10,671 bases of DNA from an uncultured Clostridia bacterium (GCA_905235755.1 CAJONA010000029.1:1-10671); one strand, 5' to 3'. Counted from the stretch's first letter, positions 1 to 6,784 are shown. The notes: a model not told the origin generated them from the sequence alone. Numbers and translations are program-made.

Positions 1-1977
1 GACGTCGCGGCGGACGGGAACGCCCGTAAGCTCGCTGACGAGCGACGTAACTATCGCCGCGCGCGCCGATTCTTTCATAACGTCGCCGAGCGAGCCGGTC
101 AGTTCGAGCTTGCCCGTGCCGTCCATGGCGATGACTTCGATCCTGAGCAGATCTCCGCCAAAATCGGTATACGCCATGCCGTTGACCGTGCCGACCTCGT
201 CATAGTCGAATATCTTTTCGGTCAGCATCTTTTGCGTGCCGAGAAAATCGGTCAGATTGTCCGTCTTTACGCGCACGCTCTTGCTTCCGTCGCAAATGCG
301 CTTTGCCGCCTTGCGGCAGCATTTCGCTATTCTCTTTTCAAGTCCGCGCACGCCCGCCTCGCGTGTGTACGAGTCGATTATCTTATACAGCGCGTCGTCG
401 TCTATCTTGAAAGAACGGCCGTTCAGCCCGTGGCGCTTCGCCTGCTTGGGGACAAGATGATGTTTTGCTATCGCAAATTTTTCGCTTCGCGTATACGAAT
501 GGAGCTCGATTATCTCCATACGGTCGATCAGCGGCGCGGGCACGGTGTCGAGCGTGTTCGCCGTCGTTATGAACATACACGACGAAAGGTCGACCGGCAT
601 CTCGACAAAATGGTCGCGGAACGACTTATTCTGTTCGCCGTCGAGCACTTCGAGCATCGCCGACGCGGGATCGCCGCGGGTGTCGTTCGCGAGTTTGTCT
701 ATCTCGTCGAACAGTATCAGCGGGTTCATGCTCTTCGCTTCTATGAGTGCGTTTATGACTCTGCCCGGCATAGAGCCGACGTATGTCTTTCTGTGTCCGC
801 GGATATCGGCCTCGTCGCGCACGCCGCCGAGTGATACGCGCACGAATTTGCGCCCCAGCGCACGTGCTATCGACATCGCAACCGACGTCTTGCCCGTTCC
901 CGGGGGCCCGACAAGGCAAATTATCTGATTTTTCATGTCGGGATTGAGTTTTAGCGCCGACATATACTCGACGATCCTCTCTTTGACTTTTTCGAGCCCG
1001 TCGTGATCTTCGTCGAGGACTTTCTGCACCTTGTCTATATCGAGCGCGTCGTCCGTTCTTACTCCGAATGGTATTTCAAGGCACGTCTCGATATAATTCT
1101 GCATGACGGTGTTGTCCGCGCTGCCTATCGGCATGCGCCGGAATTTATTGATATCGCGTTCGAGCTTTTCGCGCACTTCCTTGGGGTAGTTGCCCTTTTT
1201 GAGCTTCGCGAGATATAACGCCGCATCGTCGTCGCCGTCCTCGCCAAGCTCCTCCTGAATGACTTTTATCTGCTCGCGCAGATAAAAGTCGCGCTGGTTG
1301 CGGTCGAGGTTTTCGCGCACACGGCGATGTATTTTGTCTTCCTCCGAAAGTATCTGTCTCTCTTGCTCGAGTATGAGCAAGATCAGCTCGAGCCTGCGCA
1401 AAGGATCGAACTCTTCAAGGAGCTTTTCTTTGTCTGCGACCTCGACGACGACGTTCGCCGCGACGAAATCGCACAGCATGCTCGGGTTTTGTATCGAGTT
1501 TATGACGAGCAGCAATTCCTTTGAAAACTTCGGCAAAAATTTCACAAAATCGCCGAGCGTGTTTTTAAGGTCGCGCACGAGCGCCTCGCCTTTGATGCCG
1601 CCGTTATCAGCGACGCTTATATTTTTTTCCATTACGTCGGCGACAAGGTATTTGCCTTGATAGAGCGCGGTGATATACGCGCGCTCACGCGGCTCCGCGA
1701 TTATGCGGACCGTACCGCCGCTCGCTTTGACGAGCTGTTTTATCTTCGCCGTAACGCCGACGGGATAAAGCGAGTCGAGCTCCGGTTCGCCATCGGTGTA
1801 TTCTTTTTGACACACGACAAATATCATGCTGTCGTTTTTCATCGCCGCCTCGCAGGCGCGTTTTGAAAAAGCGCGGCTGACTTCAAGGCTGAGCGGCACG
1901 CCCGGAAACGCGACAAGTCCTCTTGTTGCGATACACGGGAGCGTCAATTTCTTTATTATTTCAGTAGTAGTTGCCAT
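1..1977 (-). CDS. lon: ATP-dependent protease Lon, 3' end outside window, catalytic-serine segment missing
   Basis: Lon is a cytoplasmic AAA+ protease that degrades misfolded and regulatory proteins. I translated the minus strand from ATG at 1975-1977 (AAAGG upstream, 7 nt spacing): 659 codons, open to the left edge. The N-terminal substrate-binding domain begins near LTLPCIATRGLVAFPG. The AAA+ module is complete: Walker A GPPGTGKT (K363), Walker B LILFDEID (D424, E425), sensor-1 TTAN (N474), IDRME with arginine-finger R486, and REAGVRGLEK (R544). The protease domain starts normally (GGDLL, then TGSLGDVMKES ending at S637). It then jumps to IVTSLVSELTGVPVRRDV, which in E. coli Lon lies just after the catalytic motif DGPSAG. 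The expected HVPEGA...KDGPSAG stretch is absent in all three minus frames here, although the frame stays open. The catalytic lysine would lie beyond the edge. Identity as Lon is near certain; whether the deletion is biological or an assembly error is unknown. Confidence 0.95.
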   Translation of the reverse strand, partial: MATTTEIIKKLTLPCIATRGLVAFPGVPLSLEVSRAFSKRACEAAMKNDSMIFVVCQKEYTDGEPELDSLYPVGVTAKIKQLVKASGGTVRIIAEPRERAYITALYQGKYLVADVMEKNISVADNGGIKGEALVRDLKNTLGDFVKFLPKFSKELLLVINSIQNPSMLCDFVAANVVVEVADKEKLLEEFDPLRRLELILLILEQERQILSEEDKIHRRVRENLDRNQRDFYLREQIKVIQEELGEDGDDDAALYLAKLKKGNYPKEVREKLERDINKFRRMPIGSADNTVMQNYIETCLEIPFGVRTDDALDIDKVQKVLDEDHDGLEKVKERIVEYMSALKLNPDMKNQIICLVGPPGTGKTSVAMSIARALGRKFVRVSLGGVRDEADIRGHRKTYVGSMPGRVINALIEAKSMNPLILFDEIDKLANDTRGDPASAMLEVLDGEQNKSFRDHFVEMPVDLSSCMFITTANTLDTVPAPLIDRMEIIELHSYTRSEKFAIAKHHLVPKQAKRHGLNGRSFKIDDDALYKIIDSYTREAGVRGLEKRIAKCCRKAAKRICDGSKSVRVKTDNLTDFLGTQKMLTEKIFDYDEVGTVNGMAYTDFGGDLLRIEVIAMDGTGKLELTGSLGDVMKESARAAIVTSLVSELTGVPVRRDV

Positions 1978-2003
1978 TTTAAAACCTTTCGTAAATATGC
2001 GTG

Positions 2004-2017
2004 ATCGGCACGCCGAT
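2004..2017. promoter_or_regulatory. Short perfect palindrome in the lon leader
   Basis: ATCGGC-AC-GCCGAT is a perfect inverted repeat with 6-bp arms and a 2-bp centre, 27 bp upstream of the lon start. The centre is too short for a good RNA hairpin, so if it has a role it is more likely a dimeric protein-binding site. A further CCGATAT lies at 2022-2028. The regulator is unknown. Confidence 0.3.
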
Positions 2018-2089
2018 ATAACCGATATATGTTATGATTTTACTCCGAATATTTTATATATAACTTAATATACTTTGACTTATTAAATT

Positions 2090-2118
2090 ATTATATCATA
2101 TTAAGCCGAAAATTTCCA
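2090..2118 (-). promoter_or_regulatory. Putative sigma-A promoter of lon
   Basis: On the minus strand a TGGAAA (-35, 2113-2118) lies 17 nt from a perfect TATAAT (-10, 2090-2095), which is preceded by TGA, an extended -10 element. This predicts a leader of roughly 105 nt before the lon start. No clear CtsR heptad repeat or HrcA CIRCE element was found here. Confidence 0.5.
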
Positions 2119-2137
2119 TATAAAACAAAAATATTTT

Positions 2138-2168
2138 GCGTCGGCTCCAAAACGCCGCGTTCCGACGC
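2138..2168 (-). terminator. Possible terminator after the hydrolase gene
   Basis: On the minus strand, a 7-bp stem (GCGTCGG at 2138-2144 pairing with CCGACGC at 2162-2168) with a 17-nt loop is followed by AAAATATTTTTGTTTT. It sits 34 bp after the hydrolase stop and before the lon promoter. The T-run starts a few bases late and the loop is large, so confidence is modest. Confidence 0.45.
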
Positions 2169-2202
2169 GTCAAAGCGCGAATGAGTTTTTTGCCGCGCCT
2201 CT

Positions 2203-3168
2203 TTACGCGTCGAGCGTTTTGAATATCTCCGCCCAGACGTTTTCGTCCTGCGCCGTCATCCTGTCCCAGTCAAAGCGCGCGACAAACGCGCTTTTCCGCT
2301 CGTCGGTGATAAGCTCGCCGCCCTTTATTTTTTCCTGCAATTCCTTAAAAAACTCTCTCATATATTGCACGGCGTCAAATGTATAGTTCGGGTTGTGTCC
2401 CTTGCCCGTGACTTCGAGAAAGCGCACGTTTTCCTTGCCTGCGAGCGCTTTTTTCAACACGTCAAAATTGAAAGACTTCCCGACTATTTTGTCGTCGTCG
2501 GAATGAATTATCAGCACGTTCGCGTCCGTGTTTTTCAAGCTCGCGTCTGCGCTCGACGCGGCAAGAGAGGGATTTGCTTTTCTTTCCATATCGTAAACTC
2601 CGCGTCTGTAAATCGCGAGCCATCCCGGCAGTTTTTGCTTTATTATCTGTTTGGCGGAGATATACCCGGATATGGCGACGATATGATCGACCTCCGGATG
2701 AAGCGCACAAATGTTCAGTGCCGAAAAGCCGCCCCAGCTGTGTCCGACTACCGATATTTTTTTATCTTTTGTTTTCGGCAGCGCTTCGAGCGCGTCGATA
2801 CACGCGTCGAGGTCGCTCAGCGACTGCACAAATCCGTTCGTGTTCTCTCCCTCCGACTCCATGCAGCCCGTGTGGTCATACGAAAACACGAGATAGCCGT
2901 GACGTGCGATGAGTTCGATCTCTTTCATATACGAGCGGTGGCCGCCGCCGATACCGTGCTCGAAGATGATTATCCTGTCGGGGTACTTGACGTCGTAATG
3001 ATAAAAGTACCCGCGCAGCTTTTCATTTCGCCTCGATAAAAATTCAAACGGCTCTGCTGATAGTCCGTCGAAATCCTTTGCGGAAAAGTAAAACACCGTC
3101 CCGTTTTCGTCCGCGCGCGAATACATCGTCTTTATAAAATATCCCTGAACTTTTTTGGAAAATATCAT
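2203..3168 (-). CDS. Alpha/beta hydrolase (serine aminopeptidase S33 / Hydrolase_4-like)
   Basis: This 321-aa protein is a serine hydrolase of the alpha/beta fold. It shows an HG oxyanion motif (HGIGGG, residues 71-76), the nucleophile elbow GHSWGG with Ser144, a likely acid residue in HSDDD (Asp224-226), and catalytic His258 in GKGHNP. The segment between about 170 and 210 would form the lid over the active site. No signal peptide is visible, so it should act in the cytoplasm. The substrate cannot be told; lysophospholipase, esterase and aminopeptidase-like activities all occur in this group. The start at 3168 is chosen because GGAGGG lies 5 nt upstream. An in-frame ATG at 3204 would add 12 residues, but it lies inside a hairpin and has no ribosome binding site. 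It may be co-transcribed with the lipoprotein gene upstream, 69 bp away. Confidence 0.85.
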   Translation of the reverse strand: MIFSKKVQGYFIKTMYSRADENGTVFYFSAKDFDGLSAEPFEFLSRRNEKLRGYFYHYDVKYPDRIIIFEHGIGGGHRSYMKEIELIARHGYLVFSYDHTGCMESEGENTNGFVQSLSDLDACIDALEALPKTKDKKISVVGHSWGGFSALNICALHPEVDHIVAISGYISAKQIIKQKLPGWLAIYRRGVYDMERKANPSLAASSADASLKNTDANVLIIHSDDDKIVGKSFNFDVLKKALAGKENVRFLEVTGKGHNPNYTFDAVQYMREFFKELQEKIKGGELITDERKSAFVARFDWDRMTAQDENVWAEIFKTLDA

Positions 3169-3201
3169 GATTCCCTCCGCTATGCTGCGATACCGCAGTA
3201 T

Positions 3202-3233
3202 CAAATGAGCGGACGCTTGCGCCCGCTCATTTG
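3202..3233. repeat. 11-bp perfect inverted repeat between lipoprotein and hydrolase genes
   Basis: CAAATGAGCGG (3202-3212) pairs perfectly with CCGCTCATTTG (3223-3233) around a 10-nt loop, directly after the lipoprotein stop at 3238. On the minus strand no T-run follows it, so it is not a classical intrinsic terminator for that gene. On the minus strand it is followed by two alternative small hairpins at 3185-3202 (CTGCG/CGCAG and GATAC/GTATC) that overlap each other. It could be a transcript-stabilising 3' hairpin or an attenuator in front of the hydrolase ribosome binding site. Confidence 0.6.
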
Positions 3234-3237
3234 TCTC

Positions 3238-4680
3238 TTATTTTTTAAAATCAAATATCGGGTAACCGTCCACATTTTTATACAGAACGTCGCCTATCAC
3301 TTCTTCGAGGAAAACGATCTTCAAAATGTTTTTATTGAAGAGTTTTTCAAATTCCGAAACGCTGTAACTTGTTCCGTATGTTCCGTTATAAACAGATGCG
3401 TTCTTTTTCAGATCGTTTTTGTAATCTTCTTCCGTGTACTCTATATCGAGTTCATCCAAAAGCGCGTAGCATACGAGCGTTGCCAGTACGTTTTCCTTTG
3501 CGAGATCTCCCACATACTTTTCAAACTCATCATTTGAGCCCCAATAGTATGATATGAGATCCGAAACGGTCGTCTTATTGCCGAGCGAGGTGTAGTAGTC
3601 CGCTTGCTCTTTGAGATCGTTTTTTATTGATGTCTTGGAATGATTGTAATACTCGTTATAAAGCTTTTCGGGTATCGTGTTAAGAGTGGAACGATCGTAA
3701 ACGACGTTCATAATACCGTATTTGACAAAATATTCGACTCTGAGCGCTTCTTTAAGTTCGTAAAGCGACGCATACGATGTCTTTTCCGCAACCGTCTTGT
3801 CATAACTTACCGACGATTTCACCTTCACCTCAAAACTTACCGTCTTGCCTGCGAAATTCTCATTTGTCCAATCGTCGGGATACGTCACGTCAAACGTCGC
3901 CGTTTGACCGACCGCCGTGCCGGCAACGCTGCTGTCGAACTCTGACGGATACTCGGAACAGCCGAGAATGAACGTGCGATCCTTGTAGCTCATTGCGCTG
4001 AGCTTTTCGCCGTCGAGCTTTGCCGTGATATCGGCGGTGATCATATCGCCCGCTTCGGCGCTGCTGCGTTCCGCACTGTTTTCTTCGAAGAATTTGTCGA
4101 GGTCATTTTCGATATCCGTGTCAGTGTATAAAGGTGCCAGGACCTTCACCGGCGTTACGGTAAACCTGAGCGTCTTGCCGGAAAGCTCGGGATCGTCCGC
4201 CATATACGGAAGCTTATATGTGAAATCGAACGCAGTTCCTATTTTGACGGTTCTGTCGCCTGCCGATACGGAATCCTCGCCTACCGCGTTGAGATCGTAT
4301 ACGAGCGCGCTGTCAAACGTCGTTCTGTATGCGTCCGCTGTATTTTCGTAAATATTCAAGGTGAGCGTGTTGTCGCCCGTGTAACAGTATTTTTCGTATC
4401 TTGTATATGTCGTTGACGAGTCGTCGCCCGAAACAAGCTCACATATCAAGTTCATCTCCACAGTATAACCCCAATCGAGATTGAAAGAATTATACGAAGA
4501 AGTGAACGTCTCGCGCTCTTTATCATACATCTCCGTCAGTTCATCAATAGAGTAAGTCTCATAATCTCCGAGCGTTATATAATCGAGCGGATTTAAGCCT
4601 TTAACGTCGACGGAACCGCATCCGCACAGCGTTGCGAGAGCGATCACGGCAACGACAAAAAGCGATATGATTTTTTTCAT
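3238..4680 (-). CDS. Lipoprotein with trigger-factor-type FKBP-like domain(s), putative extracytoplasmic PPIase/foldase
   Basis: This 480-aa protein is predicted to be anchored on the outer face of the membrane and to assist folding of secreted proteins. A signal peptide (MKK, hydrophobic 4-18) ends in a lipobox with Cys21 as the lipidated residue (LCGC). Residues 210-291 resemble the FKBP-type domain of trigger factor: GDMITADITAKLDGE, an F-LG-SEYPSEFD core, then VGQTATFDVTYPDDW and FAGKTVSFEVKVKSSV. Residues 141-180 carry a second copy of the last half of that pattern (IGTAFDFTYKLPYMADD, LSGKTLRFTVTPVKV). The helical C-terminal part (about 300-480) resembles the trigger-factor chaperone arm. 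The ribosome-binding motif of true trigger factor (GFRxGKxP) is absent, which fits an extracytoplasmic role. The start at 4680 has AAGGA about 11 nt upstream; an upstream ATG at 4722 would spoil the signal peptide. Isomerase activity is inferred, not shown. Confidence 0.75.
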   Translation of the reverse strand: MKKIISLFVVAVIALATLCGCGSVDVKGLNPLDYITLGDYETYSIDELTEMYDKERETFTSSYNSFNLDWGYTVEMNLICELVSGDDSSTTYTRYEKYCYTGDNTLTLNIYENTADAYRTTFDSALVYDLNAVGEDSVSAGDRTVKIGTAFDFTYKLPYMADDPELSGKTLRFTVTPVKVLAPLYTDTDIENDLDKFFEENSAERSSAEAGDMITADITAKLDGEKLSAMSYKDRTFILGCSEYPSEFDSSVAGTAVGQTATFDVTYPDDWTNENFAGKTVSFEVKVKSSVSYDKTVAEKTSYASLYELKEALRVEYFVKYGIMNVVYDRSTLNTIPEKLYNEYYNHSKTSIKNDLKEQADYYTSLGNKTTVSDLISYYWGSNDEFEKYVGDLAKENVLATLVCYALLDELDIEYTEEDYKNDLKKNASVYNGTYGTSYSVSEFEKLFNKNILKIVFLEEVIGDVLYKNVDGYPIFDFKK

Positions 4681-4735
4681 TTCAGTTAATTTCCTTTCAA
4701 CACATAAATTGACAGCGTACAAAACGACACTTTAC

Positions 4736-4764
4736 TTTTTACCACATTTTCGAAAAAAATGCAA
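4736..4764 (-). promoter_or_regulatory. Putative sigma-A promoter of the trigger-factor-like lipoprotein
   Basis: On the minus strand TTGCAT (-35, 4759-4764) and TAAAAA (-10, 4736-4741) are separated by 17 nt. The spacer ends in TGTGG, giving an extended -10 TGG. The same layout is seen in front of lexA. The leader would be about 50 nt. Confidence 0.55.
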
Positions 4765-4766
4765 CC

Positions 4767-4792
4767 GTTTTTCTGTAATTTAACAGAAAAAC
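4767..4792 (-). terminator. Probable lexA terminator, abutting the next promoter
   Basis: On the minus strand, 20 bp after the lexA stop, GTTTTTCTGT (minus sense, 4783-4792) pairs over 10 bp with ACAGAAAAAC (4767-4776) around a 6-nt loop. GGTTGCA and a run of seven T follow. The stem is AT-rich and the T-run is delayed, so it is weak as a terminator. The T-run lies inside the spacer of the promoter for the next gene. Confidence 0.45.
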
Positions 4793-4812
4793 TATAATTT
4801 TTTACATCAAAT

Positions 4813-5418
4813 TCATATATAGTAGCGCGTGCACGCGATGACTTTGCCCAGTATCACGGCCTCTTTTGTGATTATCGGGCTCATCTCCTTGTTCTCCGGC
4901 TGCAGGCGGAAATGACCGTTTTCTTTGTAAAACGTCTTGACCGTCGCCTCGTCCTCGATAAGTACGACGGCTATGTCGCCGTTGCCGACGTAGCTCGTTC
5001 TGCTGACGATGACTATATCGCCGTCCATGATCCCCGCGTCTATCATGCTCGTACCTTTTATCCTCAGAGCGAACAGCTCCGACGCGAGCGTTCCGCGCGG
5101 CAGACAGAACTCGACGTATCCTTCAAGATTTTCCGACGCGAGTATCGGCAGCCCCGCCGCTACCTGTCCGAGCACCGGTATCTTTGTCGAATACGCTTCC
5201 TCGGCCTCCGCTCCCGTGCGCAGAGTACGGCTCTTGCCCTGCTCCTTGCGGATATACCCTTTCGATTCGAGCCTCTCTATATATGAGTGGACGGTCGATG
5301 TGCTTTTTATTCCGAGTGCGCTTTGGATATCGCGCACTGACGGAGAATACCCGTCCTTTCCTATGACTTCGCAAATATAGTCGTAAACTCTGCGTTCTCT
5401 TTCGGTAAGATTTTCCAT
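4813..5418 (-). CDS. lexA: SOS-response repressor LexA
   Basis: LexA represses DNA-damage genes and cleaves itself when RecA filaments form. The 201-aa product has a winged helix-turn-helix N-terminus (SPSVRDIQSALGIKSTSTVHSYIERLESKGYI split over residues 25-56). It has the self-cleavage site Ala88-Gly89 in VAAGLP, the nucleophile Ser124 in KGTSMIDAGIMDGD and the general base Lys161 in ATVKTF. All key residues are present and the length is standard. The start at 5418 is preferred because AGGAAAGGG lies 8 nt upstream and it gives the usual MENLTERE beginning; an in-frame ATG at 5448 would add 10 residues and lacks a good ribosome binding site. The gene stands alone, divergent from the M14 peptidase. 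An operator-like palindrome overlaps its promoter, which fits autoregulation. Confidence 0.96.
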   Translation of the reverse strand: MENLTERERRVYDYICEVIGKDGYSPSVRDIQSALGIKSTSTVHSYIERLESKGYIRKEQGKSRTLRTGAEAEEAYSTKIPVLGQVAAGLPILASENLEGYVEFCLPRGTLASELFALRIKGTSMIDAGIMDGDIVIVSRTSYVGNGDIAVVLIEDEATVKTFYKENGHFRLQPENKEMSPIITKEAVILGKVIACTRYYI

Positions 5419-5490
5419 AACGTTCGCCCTTTCCTGAATTTTTATCATAGATTTAAGAGGATTTTACGCACTTTTATTCTTATTTAATAT

Positions 5491-5519
5491 ATTTTACCAC
5501 AATTTGTTCAAAAATGCAA
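5491..5519 (-). promoter_or_regulatory. Putative lexA promoter
   Basis: On the minus strand TTGCAT (-35, 5514-5519) lies 17 nt from TAAAAT (-10, 5491-5496). The spacer ends in TGTGG, an extended -10. The -35 element shares its TTG with the palindrome at 5517-5530. Confidence 0.6.
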
Positions 5520-5530
5520 ACATTTGTTTG
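5517..5530. promoter_or_regulatory. Candidate LexA operator (SOS box)
   Basis: CAAAC-ATTT-GTTTG is an inverted repeat with 5-bp arms and a 4-bp centre. It resembles the Gram-positive SOS box pattern GAAC-N4-GTTC with the outer G/C changed to A/T. It overlaps the -35 of lexA, where a bound repressor would block transcription. It also lies about 17 bp upstream of a weak candidate promoter for the divergent peptidase gene. The match is imperfect, so this is an inference from sequence and position. Confidence 0.5.
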
Positions 5531-5547
5531 ATTTTTTTGAAAAAATT

Positions 5548-5577
5548 TTATCAAAATCGCGTTCCGGGGCATAAAAT
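5548..5577 (+). promoter_or_regulatory. Weak candidate promoter of the M14 peptidase gene
   Basis: TTATCA (5548-5553) and TAAAAT (5572-5577) are spaced by 18 nt, 30 bp before the start codon. Each element matches its consensus only in part. Confidence 0.3.
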
Positions 5578-5607
5578 AGTAAAAAAATCGCACGGAGGAA
5601 CAGTGAT

Positions 5608-6480
5608 TTGACTTACGGCAATGTGGCAGATATACGCGCGCTGTTTGGCGCGGCGAACGAAATTACAAAGATCGGAGGGCGACTGTTTTTTATAGGAAAA
5701 AGCATCCTCGGCGTTCCTTTGCCGTGCCTCAGGATAGGGCGCGGAAAAGAGTGCTCGCTGCTTGTCGGCGCGCATCACGGAATGGAACACATAACGGCAG
5801 ACCTTTTGATAAAGTTCGCTTATGAACTTGTCAAAGGGCAGATATGCGCCAAAGAAACGACAGAAGCCCGGACTGTTTTCATCATTCCCATGCTCAACCC
5901 CGACGGCTGTATGATAGCGACGGGCGGCGTCGGCGAGACGCACCCGCTGTATGCGCAGCTCGCAGGGATGAACGGCGGCGCCGATTTTTCACATTGGCAG
6001 GCAAACGCGCGCGGCGTCGACCTAAATAACAACTACGATGCGGGATTTGACAAATGCAAGGAGCGCGAGCGAGAACTTGGCATAACGTCATGCGGTCCGA
6101 CGCGCTACGGCGGCGAAAGGCCGGAAAGCGAGCCGGAGAGCGCCGCGCTCTGCGCGCTGACGCGCATCATAGCGCCGCGGCTGAAAGTCGCCGTTGCGCT
6201 TCACACGCAGGGCGAGGAGATATATTTCGATTACAACGAAAAAGTCCCGCGCGGTGCGGCGGAACTCGCCGAGCGGTTTTCAGCCGCAAGCGGATATGCG
6301 CTCTCTGAGCCCGAAGCGGCGGCGAGCCACGGCGGCTACAAGGATTGGGTAATAGACAAATTCGACATTCCCGCCTTCACGATAGAATGCGGCAAAGGTG
6401 AAAATCCTTTGCCGCCGTCCGATTTCGACGATATTTACGTAAAGGTGCGCGGAATTTTGTGCGCCGCGGCGGAATTTTGA
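5608..6480 (+). CDS. M14 family zinc carboxypeptidase (gamma-D-glutamyl-meso-DAP endopeptidase-like)
   Basis: This 290-aa zinc peptidase belongs to the M14 group. The zinc ligands are visible: His57 and Glu60 in GAHHGMEH, and His199 in ALHTQGEE. The likely catalytic base is Glu260 in FTIECGKGE. Other family marks are NPDG (97-100) and ANARGVDLN (132-140). The HTQGEE form and the overall arrangement match members that cut gamma-D-Glu-meso-DAP bonds in cell-wall peptides. No signal peptide or LysM domain is seen, so a cytoplasmic role such as recycling of muropeptides is likely, though this is inferred. The start is TTG at 5608, supported by GGAGG at 5594-5598 (9-nt spacing); no in-frame ATG or GTG fits. 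At the place where many M14 enzymes have an Asn-Arg substrate-binding pair, this protein reads Asn-Asn-Asn (140-142). Confidence 0.85.
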   Translation: MTYGNVADIRALFGAANEITKIGGRLFFIGKSILGVPLPCLRIGRGKECSLLVGAHHGMEHITADLLIKFAYELVKGQICAKETTEARTVFIIPMLNPDGCMIATGGVGETHPLYAQLAGMNGGADFSHWQANARGVDLNNNYDAGFDKCKERERELGITSCGPTRYGGERPESEPESAALCALTRIIAPRLKVAVALHTQGEEIYFDYNEKVPRGAAELAERFSAASGYALSEPEAAASHGGYKDWVIDKFDIPAFTIECGKGENPLPPSDFDDIYVKVRGILCAAAEF

Positions 6481-6517
6481 AAAAAAGTATTGCCAAAATG
6501 CCGCTTTTATTTTATAA

Positions 6518-6784
6518 TTAACTTTGGGGGTCGTCGAGTCCGAGGTAGATGCGGACCATTTCGTTCAGCAGCTCGTCGCGGTCCACCTTGCTTATGAGCG
6601 AACGCGCGCCGTTAAAATTTGTGATATACGTGGGATCTTCGGAAAGGAGATATCCGACTATCTGATTTATCGGATCATATCCCTTTTCAAGCAGCGATTT
6701 ATACACCTCGCCGATTATTATGCGGTTACGGTCGTCGCCGTCTTTTATCGTTTCGAACTCGGTCGTTTTTCCGTCATCGATCAT
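6518..6784 (-). CDS. ireB: IreB family regulatory phosphoprotein (formerly UPF0297/DUF965)
   Basis: This 88-aa protein matches the small IreB family of Bacillota. In Enterococcus, IreB is phosphorylated on N-terminal threonines by the PASTA kinase IreK and modulates cephalosporin resistance; in most species its function is little known. The conserved core is plain: VYKSLLEKGYDPINQIVGYLLSED split over the middle, then PTYIT, ARSLI and RDELL. Thr7 and Thr8 sit where the phosphorylated threonines are expected. The start at 6784 is chosen for GAGG 9 nt upstream; an ATG at 6799 would add five residues with no clear ribosome binding site. It is usually found with alaS or ruvX, but here neither adjoins it: it converges on the M14 peptidase (37 bp) and diverges from an unknown gene. 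Confidence 0.92.
   Translation of the reverse strand: MIDDGKTTEFETIKDGDDRNRIIIGEVYKSLLEKGYDPINQIVGYLLSEDPTYITNFNGARSLISKVDRDELLNEMVRIYLGLDDPQS

Noticed and set aside
232..1866. Several plus-strand open frames of 65-200 codons inside lon
   Set aside because: They are antisense to a clear Lon frame that covers the whole stretch, have no ribosome binding sites, and arise from the GC-rich codon pattern.
2041..2118. CtsR or HrcA operator upstream of lon
   Set aside because: AGTCAAAG occurs at 2073-2080 on the minus strand, but the second heptad expected for CtsR is missing, and there is no CIRCE-type inverted repeat.
2365..3039. 224-codon plus-strand frame opposite the hydrolase
   Set aside because: The minus strand encodes a complete alpha/beta hydrolase with a catalytic triad; the plus frame shows no recognisable domain or ribosome binding site.
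3169..3204. Longer hydrolase start at 3204
   Set aside because: It lies in the inverted repeat, lacks a ribosome binding site, and the ATG at 3168 has GGAGGG at good spacing.
5419..5448. Longer lexA start at 5448
   Set aside because: No good ribosome binding site, and the resulting 10 extra residues are not typical of LexA.
6481..6517. Terminator between the M14 peptidase and ireB
   Set aside because: The 37-bp gap is AT-rich, but no convincing stem with a T-run could be drawn.
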